From positions 248,062 through 312,061 of the forward strand of contig JBBHKE010001902.1 in the NCBI GenBank assembly GCA_037447655.1: a stretch of DNA of 64,000 nt, given 5' to 3'. The DNA is from Zygnema cylindricum (Eukaryota > Streptophyta > Zygnematophyceae > Zygnematales > Zygnemataceae). Within the stretch, counting starts at the first letter, position 1. Every line of letters begins with the position of its first letter. Shown in pieces: positions 57,032-64,000 of the stretch. The position numbers and the translations under genes were made by a program. The notes beneath the pieces are model-generated. The model worked only from the letters and a program-made list of their open reading frames with translations, did not search any database and had not been told where the DNA came from.

Positions 57032-58959
57032 CTAAGCAGCAAATGACTTTCCACAGCCACATGTTGACGAAGCATTAGGGTTGCTGAATGAAAAACCTCC
57101 TCCAATCAAAGCGTCGCTGTAGTCGAGCTGCATTCCATAAAGAAACAGGAGGCTCTTCGGGTCGCACACTGCAAAGAGGGGTCGAATCGACATTCATTAG
57201 AGACATTCATTAGAAATTAATTATTAGAAAAAAATAAGAGACAGTAGAGTACTTCAAGGGAGCATGTATAAGAGACAATATACAGATAGGCCACAGTATT
57301 GAAAGTGTGAATCATCACCAGACTACATGCTGTAACATTCAAGCAAATGGTTACTACTAACAGTTCGTCACACTAGGCAGCTTTTTATCCAGATATGAAG
57401 TAGAATTGGCATGCAAAGAATTGCAATATACATCAAATCCTTAATGTGATTAGAACGTTCTAGAAGATAACAGAATAGTAAGGACAATACATACAATGAA
57501 TAATATCATGTCGATAATAGAACATTTAAGAACATAAACAAGATGATGCTTACAACCTTGCTTTGACAAGTTTACAGTCACTGGCAGCCGAGATAATTTA
57601 AATAAGAACGAGGGGGACAGAAAAACTTGAACCAACTGAGCACAACCCTTTGATGACTTCTCCATCCAAAAAAAATTATCATTCATCATAATCATTTTTA
57701 TCAGTAAAATCATCATCATTTAACACCATCATTGTTAACATCATCATAATGACTGCCAGCTAGACATACTGCAGACTGATACTCACCCATAGAGAAACCC
57801 GCATACTCGATGACAGAATCTTCCTCCCTGACATTTCCTCGCTCTTCAAAATCCATTATGTATGAATAACCGGAGCAACCACCCTGCCGGACACCAATGC
57901 GTAAGAGGAGATCCTTCTCAATGGAACCTCGCATCTTTGTCAAATGAGACAATGCCTTCTCCGATAAGGTAATAGCTGGGGTCAAATCTGTTGCCTCATC
58001 TACAGCTGAATAAAAAAATAAACAATCCATATCAGCACTCTGGCAAAGCTTATCGAAGTGTTTAGGAACAGACATTTCAGCCTATGTTCTAAACAAAAAA
58101 AAACACAAAAATAATACACTGACGTTTTCAGGTGTAACCATCCTCAAAACCAAAAATTGTGTGGTCTGATTAAAGAATGAAGGAAGAGGGAGGTGAAGCC
58201 CAGTGGTATTCATTTGGGAAGAAAGACTTAGCTTTCATTGTTAAAAGGGACGTGTATCACAAGATCACTATTTCATCAGGAACCACAACACGTCACAGTT
58301 CAAAAGTGAGAAAACAAATGGAAATGCTATGTCTAACGACCCCGTATTATTTACATACTAATCCGGTTTTTCATGTCTACTGTAGGGCAGTCATATATAG
58401 CCTTTCCATACCTCTCCGCACAGTAAAACTATGCACCATATGCTTGCTAGTGTTTTCAATCATTAACAGTTGAACTCTGTAAATAAAAACAACAGATTAC
58501 CCAAATTACATTTAGTGTTCCCTCGCAATATTCTTGACATTGACATTCATCTGTGGCCAAATTTTGGCACTGAATTCAGTGCAAAAAAAATGACAAACAA
58601 CATACTTCTACGACAACTCCCAGCTTCACCGCAACCTTCTCATGTACACCAAATACATAACAGCCCCTCAAAACAAAAAGCGACCAGAGGCAACATAAAG
58701 ATTGAATTAAAAAGGCAAAGCACAGCTACTAAGCGGCAATAAGGAGGTCATTCTCACCGGTAGCAGAACATTGCACAAGAGTCACATTGTGACGTCTCAC
58801 AAAAGGACCTCGCTTACTACCAGCAGAAAAAGCCTTGAGAACTACAGTCTTCTTTGTGACTGCTGAGGTCATTCTGCTAAGACGACTACTGCATACATTT
58901 TGAGAATCTGGCAAGCTTGGTACTGAAATCGCTCCTGACACCGATCTTAATGTAGCCAT
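57032..58959 (-). CDS. CPISCA: Plastid-type IscA/SufA iron-sulfur assembly protein
   Basis: Three exons, joined 58959-58758, 58005-57787 and 57168-57032, give 185 residues. Introns begin GTGAG (58757) and GTGAGT (57786) and end CAG; the codons split across both junctions restore conserved residues. Residues 1 to about 65 are Ser/Arg/Lys-rich with few acids, like a plastid transit peptide. The A-type scaffold domain is residues 70-185, with [59 protein letters not shown] and CGCGKSF. The three conserved cysteines are C111, C177 and C179. The family carries or transfers Fe-S clusters; in plants the plastid member works with the SUF machinery in the stroma. An ATG at 59013 lies 18 codons upstream in frame; I prefer 58959 because MATLRSVSG is a typical transit-peptide start and total length fits the family. 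Gene and splice sites look intact. Confidence 0.93.
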
Positions 58960-61184
58960 AACAAAAAGTAGAAACGTATGCTTTGTTAACAGCGGCAATG
59001 TCACCAAACACAATCTCTGCTTCGTCTTCTTGAAAAAAATACTAAAAAAGATGAAAACTTCTTATATTAAACTTCTTTTCGAAACTATTGGCCAAAAGTT
59101 ATGAACAAAGATAAAGAATACAAAATTTGAATTGACTTAGTTTGCAATGGAAGATTCGATGTTGTCAAAATCTTAAAGAAGACAACTAGGTTATTATTAT
59201 TTAAAGAAGTAATTACCCGATTCAAATTTACAGCTATATTCAGAAACCTCCAGTTACTGAACTACAGCTGAAAAAGATAGATGAAAAAACAAAAGGTACT
59301 CCTGGCTCCGGTAGTGATTGAAATGACAGCTTAATAAAATTTAACAAATCTTTTGTACAAACTGCAGATTCCCTCTACTCCACCATTGCCAAGAAACGGA
59401 GGAGGAATTCACAGAAGGTTCAAACGAAAAAATCTAAATAATTTAAACTCTATTCACATGGCTAAACGATGATTAAATAAAAATGGTACGTCGCACAAAA
59501 TCTGGAACCGAAGAAAAGGGGTTGCATGTGAGCACACAAAGCTACAAACTACTGTGCTGGTTTCCAACAGTGTCGTTTACCGGTCAGTCAACCGAGATCG
59601 TGGCCGTCGATAGAGACATGAACGCTTCCGATTTTGGCTTACAGCCCTAGAAATCTGGAAATACGCAAAGACCATATAGCGCCAGTTCATGGTACACACC
59701 ATGTTAAAGAAATGGGCGATGAAGATATTTTTGCAAAGGCGTACGGCCATTCTCGCTGTTCTGGAAATTTTCATCGACCGCCCGAATCGCCCAAATCTTA
59801 AGTACCAATCAATGGACTGCAATGGATACAGATTCAGAATAGTTTAGTAAAGTAATAGCGTGGAGAAACGAAAAGCATGGTCCACACTATCGGTTGTGTT
59901 AAGCTCTTAATGGCTTGTGAATGCCAAATTCTGGAAAGGTCCGAGCTTTGTTGAATCTTGCGTTTTTCGGGCTCAGTGAACCTGCGAGGTTGGCTTCGCG
60001 CATTGTGAGAGATCCACGTTGGCCCGTCATCATCATTTCGTTTTACGACGCGCCGCGCCGCGCGGCCTTATAAATGTATATATATGTTTAGGGTTTTGGT
60101 GAAACGAAAACACCCAAGGTACAGCACACCAGGGAAACTTGTAAAGGGTATGTCCCCATGTGCATAAGTAAGGGTTGTTTTCTGTCGTTTTCCTGTAAAA
60201 CTTAGCGCCGTACTTCCTAAGTTCCAACCGTACGAAGGAATCGCAAATTTGTAGAGTACAACTTGCGTCATCCTCGAACTTAGTGTTTTTCGACCCACTT
60301 TGATGACAAAAAACGTCATCTTCAACCTTATCTTTAAAACACATGGGCGATGTGTTTTAAAACTAGGGATTTTCTATAAACAAATAGGAACATATATTCG
60401 CACGGGCCGTAATTTTCGAAAATTTTCATACGATGTCCAAGGACAAAGAAAAGTACAAAATTCGCTATGTTTTGTCCGTTTCCGTTCGAATACGACGAAG
60501 AAAAGTACACAATTTGTTTGGATTTGTCCGTTTTCGTCCAATACGGATTTTTTTTTTGCAGGGGTCTTCAAATTCCGATGTCATTTCACGTCGACCGGAT
60601 AGGAGTCGCGAAGGCAAAGCGCCTCGTCTTCAACCGTGAAACGGCACAGGCTGGAAGGCGGTACGTCTACAATGTCACGGTAAGACATGCGACGTCACAA
60701 GCAGTTCCAAAAAATAACGTGCGACCACAGATTGTAGACGTTGACAACCCGTCAACAGGCATTGTCTACGTATACAGTCGTCACAAGCGTAAGTTACGAT
60801 TTCGTCCTTACAAAGATAGGGACACTTGAAAACCGGGTCCGGCGGATCCGCGCTAAAATACAAACTAAGTTCGCTAAGTTACAAGTACATGGGGACATAC
60901 CCTAATATAGCGTGTAATTTATCTTGGCAGATGAATTCGTTTTCGAAAAACGACAGTCGGCAAATTGATTTGTAATAGATCTTGAGATTTTGTTATGTAC
61001 GTAGAGCGCATTCTCGAGTTTTACAGCTTGCCTTTGTACTTTTTTGGTTAACGAAGAGAAACTCTCAGGTAGATCTGTACTGTAGCAATTATAGACATTG
61101 GCATGTAAGAGGTCATAACAGTCTTTTTTTTTTTTTAATTTGTCGCGATTGAGTTCCATGGAACTTTACCCTAACTCTAGTAGC
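58960..61184. other. Intergenic region upstream of the IscA gene
   Basis: Holds the presumed IscA promoter (to the right of 58960; no clear TATA box chosen). No gene is supported. A CG-rich patch with repeated GCGCCGCGC lies at 60048-60065. The plus frame 60467-60829 (120 codons) has no known domain. A two-unit tandem repeat lies at 60441-60547. Confidence 0.5.
60441..60547. repeat. Two-unit imperfect tandem repeat
   Basis: Two units of about 53 bp, each with GAAGAAAAGTACA or a near form, then a T-rich stretch, TTTGTCCGTTTYCGTYC and AATACG. They lie between the IscA gene and the CHORD exon, function unknown. Confidence 0.6.
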
Positions 61185-61300
61185 GCTACTGTAGTGTACA
61201 GTACACTATTGTACTGTCCAATAGCTGCCTAGCTCTACTGTACCGTACGAAACAGTGCTGCACTACAGTAATGTACTCTGGAGAGCGTACAGTACTGTAG
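61185..61300. promoter_or_regulatory. GTAC-dense block
   Basis: Eight GTAC words in about 115 bases, several in palindromic settings (GTGTACAGTACAC, CTGTACCGTACG, GCGTACAGTACTG). GTAC is the core recognised by plant SBP-box (SPL) factors, including the copper regulator CRR1/SPL7. It precedes a GA-rich stretch (61430-61540) that could be a 5' leader. That it regulates a gene is inference; runs of CAGTAC also occur at 55050-55140 away from any gene. Confidence 0.35.
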
Positions 61301-63443
61301 TGTCCTGAACTAAACTGCAGCTGTCTATGTAGCAATCCTTGGCAGTGTTTCGGTTCAAGGTAAGGAAATTAGGGATTGGAATAGGCTCAATAACCATCAG
61401 CAAGAAGGAGAGCTACAAGACAGAGCTTACGGAAAGCGAAGAAGGGAGCGCAGGTTCGGACTAGTGAGAGAGGGCCGCTAGACGAAGGAGAGAACGAGAG
61501 TGAGAGGGAGAGAGAAAGTGTGTGAGAGAAAGAGTTGGTTTGTGACGTGACAAGGCTTTACCAAATGGTTCAGTGTCAACGGATTGGCTGCCCTGCCTTT
61601 TTTAATGAAGAAAATAATCAAGAGGACAGCTGTCAGTATCATGCCGGGGTGAGAGTGTGACTCGTTATGTGATTTATGTTCTGTATTTGTGTCGAAAATG
61701 TTTGCTAGTTTTGTATGCTGATTGAGCAATGTTTTTGGTATCCGACAGAAACTGTTTGAAATGGAAATGTTTATTGACAAAATTGGTGAGATTGGTTCAT
61801 TTTAACTCATTTGGATAGCAGTTTTTCAAATTGATTGGCAAATTGGAAAAAAGCATCATTCAAATTGGCGAGCCATATTGCTGAAAAAAAAAAAAAAAAA
61901 AAATCAAATAGATCTGTTTCTTTTTTTGATAGGGAATTTGCAAATAAATTCATTAGTTTGATATGAAGGAATATTTTGTGATGGACTGACAGTCCTGGAG
62001 AATCCTGTGATTTTTGACAAAATACTTATGTATACGATATGTATATATTATACAAAACATATATTTTTAACAGATTAAGTGGATCCTCAGATTTTTTATG
62101 TTTACAAGAAGGAAATCTAAGCTCTTTCATAAAGGTAAAGACTATCATAATTAGGCGAATGAACACCAATTTTCACTATTGATTATCGATCCAGTAGTTA
62201 GCATAAACCACACTAATTACGAACTCTAGAATTTGTGAATGAAAATTGTCCACGTAACCGTAAACGATCTAAAATGGACCATGTTATTTTTCTGTGCTAC
62301 ACTGCCCCAATATTAGAGTTAATCAATCTCAAGTGAGTTTTTTGCTGGCCTTCAAATCATAAATTAGTGTTTACAACAGGATTTAGGAAGTGGTCTATAA
62401 TAAGCCACGTGCAAAACATATTTTAGTGTAGTTGCTTCTATTAAAGTGTCAACTCTAATAATTCAGTAATTTTAATATTGACTCATTGCAACAGCGATGG
62501 GGCGGTGTACTATTAGTTTGTACTAGATTGATTATGGAGCTCTGAATAGTAAACCTATGTTGACATATGACAAAATCCGTTTGCGCTTGAGTTTACTTGA
62601 AATTTGAAGTATTCTTCAACTCATTTTGTTGTTTACTCATTTTTTTAAAACTGAATTATAGCCTAGAACGTTTCTTTTGAAAGGGTCCTAGATATGTTTA
62701 TGAGTATTTAAACATCAGAGTGTATGTCAAAACTGAATCTTAAAACTGAGACATCAACAAACTTGAAAAATTTGGATTTCCATCTCAAAACATCTTATCT
62801 GTGTGTGTTAGTAGTATCAGAGCCCAGATCCTTATTTTGAAAGTTTTTTTTTTTTGCTGACGCTAACCTTCTTTTTCGTCTTTTGTGTGTTTGGGATAAT
62901 GGTACATCCGTTGGTTTATTTTTATTGGAGATGACATCAGCCGGTATGTTCTCTTTCTATCGAGTTAACAACTGAGATAGCATTTCACTTTAATGGAAAG
63001 ATTACATCATATGTTATTTATGGTGTTATTTCTTATTATTTTTACTATTTCTTATTATTTCTTATTATTTATTATTTCTTATTATTTCTTATTATTTCCT
63101 ATTATTTCTTTTTATTTCTTATTATTGCATTTTGTTTTTGAGGAGTCATACGAATAGGATCAGCATTTAAGAGCACTATGAGGGAGTTACTTGTAAACTT
63201 CCAAATGAAACTTCTCTTTTTTTTTTATGAACAATGTTATGGTTTCTGCCCCTTTATTTTTATCTCGATTCTTTTGTTTAATGAAGTTTCATAGTAAAGT
63301 TTTACAGCAAGGATAACGTGCTTATCATGGTGGTTTTTTTATGTCAATGTAGAGAGGGAAGGCTTGGACCGACTGTTTCAACAATCATGACTGTGGATGA
63401 GGGTGTTCTGTTTCTCACAACAGATAACTGTTTCCATGTGCAG
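61301..63443. other. AT-rich sequence before the CHORD exon
   Basis: GA-rich at 61430-61540, a run of 20 A at 61884-61903, otherwise AT-rich DNA that looks like intron. I searched for the N-terminal CHORD half (Cys-rich, GC...F..DDNP..SC.xH) and did not find it. Either the first exon is more diverged, lies far upstream, or the downstream exon is a fragment. Confidence 0.45.
63025..63127. repeat. Short tandem repeat, unit TTATTATTTC
   Basis: About ten imperfect units of TTATTATTTC and shortened forms, in presumed intron DNA. Confidence 0.85.
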
Positions 63444-63526
63444 CCTGTGTTTCACGATGGAAAGAAGGAGTGGGGATGCTGCAAAAAGAGTAGTCATGAC
63501 TTCGACTTGTTTATGAGTATTCCAGG
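63444..63526 (+). CDS. CHORD domain exon (RAR1-like), partial gene
   Basis: Translates as PVFHDGKKEWGCCKKSSHDFDLFMSIPG. This is the C-terminal half of a CHORD zinc-binding domain: FHDG, the Cys pair in W.CC, and HDF.LF..IPG are the family pattern, and GMKEW/SHDF forms are typical of plant RAR1 rather than animal CHORD proteins. Borders: acceptor ATGTGCAG before 63444 and donor GGTATTC at 63527, ending within a Gly codon as expected before the conserved GC. RAR1 works with SGT1 and HSP90 to stabilise NLR immune receptors in the cytosol. The N-terminal half of the domain was not found upstream and the gene continues right of the window if intact, so a gene fragment is possible. Confidence 0.65.
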
Positions 63527-63571
63527 GTATTCTTAGGCCTCGCCAATTAACTTTTGTTTTTTTTTATTTTG

Positions 63572-63962
63572 TTTTGTCACATTGACTTCTGTTTTCAACA
63601 ATCAAGAGTTTAATTTCTTTTTGTCACAATCACTTCCATTTTCATCAATCAAGAAAAAATTTGTTTTTCTCGCATTCATTTCCATTTCCAACAATTGAGA
63701 AAAAAAAATTGTAGTATTAACTTCGATTTTCAACAATCGAGGAAAAAAAAAATTGTCACATTGACTTCCATTTTTAACAGTCGAGAAAAATAGTTTTTTT
63801 TTTCACAGTGACGTCCATTTTTAACGATTGGGAAGTTGATTTTTTTTGTCACGTTGACTTCCATTTTTCACAATCGAGAAAAAAAAAATTGTCACTTCCA
63901 TTTCAATAATCAAGAAAACTAATTGTTTTTGTCACAGTGACGTCCAATTTCAACTATCGAGC
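63572..63962. repeat. Degenerate minisatellite, about nine units of 40-46 bp
   Basis: Each unit has GTCACATTGACTTCC or a variant, then ATTTTCAACAATCGAG and a run of A or T. Units begin near 63575, 63625, 63669, 63713, 63757, 63803, 63849, 63891 and 63931. The block lies in the presumed intron just after the CHORD exon and may extend beyond the window. Confidence 0.85.
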
Positions 63963-64000
63963 ATCTCCGATGTTGATATTGATTGCTGGTTCTTAATCAA

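Noticed and set aside
58177-58473. 98-codon plus-strand frame
   Set aside because: It lies antisense within intron 1 of the IscA gene and has no recognisable motif.
63318-63443. The ATG at 63318 as start of the CHORD protein
   Set aside because: The 42 residues before PVFHDG do not resemble the CHORD N-terminal half, and a good splice acceptor lies at 63443/63444.
63572-63962. CRISPR-like array
   Set aside because: Units are degenerate tandem repeats without unique spacers, in a plant intron.

Overview
This window looks like nuclear DNA of a land plant. On the right (57032-58959, minus strand) is a three-exon gene for a plastid-type IscA/SufA iron-sulfur scaffold. At 63444-63526 (plus) is one exon coding part of a CHORD zinc-binding domain of the RAR1 kind. 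Almost everything from about 1 to 52.7 kb is LTR retrotransposon DNA of the Ty1/copia superfamily. The species cannot be fixed from the sequence; a non-flowering plant is possible but is only a guess.

Left part (1-5519): two diverged copies of an unknown repeat (R1, 1-886; R2, 2878-3775), a minus-strand copia called B1 here (887-2393) that runs into a 62-base assembly gap, and unassigned DNA with a second, shorter direct repeat.

Middle (5520-45757): a nested array of copia families A and C. Family A has LTRs of about 1.03-1.05 kb and an internal region of about 4.34 kb. Copies A1 and A2 (minus) are followed head-to-head by A3 and A4 (plus), which share one LTR. A4 gag is split by a C-type solo LTR (C0, target duplication AGATG). 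C0 is itself split by two C elements, C1 (AGAGA) and C2 (CATAT). C2 carries an A-type solo LTR (TATAA). The 3' LTR of A4 is split by a full-length minus copy A5 (ACAAT/ACAAC), and A5 gag holds a very young 3.5-kb non-autonomous element N (CTCCT) whose two 1288-bp LTRs differ at two positions by my reading. Repeated target duplications make the order of events readable. C elements keep gag but have lost protease, integrase and most of RT. N has no coding region.

Right part (45758-64000): a decayed reverse-transcriptase-type ORF is split by a full-length copia B2 (46279-52709, target duplication GTGTT), and its reading frame resumes exactly across the duplication. Then come gene-poor DNA, a 539-bp MITE with perfect 21-bp terminal inverted repeats and TA target sites (55231-55769), the IscA gene, a GTAC-dense block, the CHORD exon, and a roughly 43-bp minisatellite in the presumed CHORD intron.

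The strongest unifying observations concern the retroelements. All element types with a readable 5' end carry a primer binding site complementary to the anticodon arm of initiator tRNA-Met (half-tRNA priming, as in Drosophila copia). In families A, B and C the gag reading frame starts inside the LTR and is translated through this primer site. The LTRs of A and C share a tRNA T-arm-like hairpin and a cluster of GTAC motifs. All gag-pol copies here are broken by stops, frameshifts or deletions.
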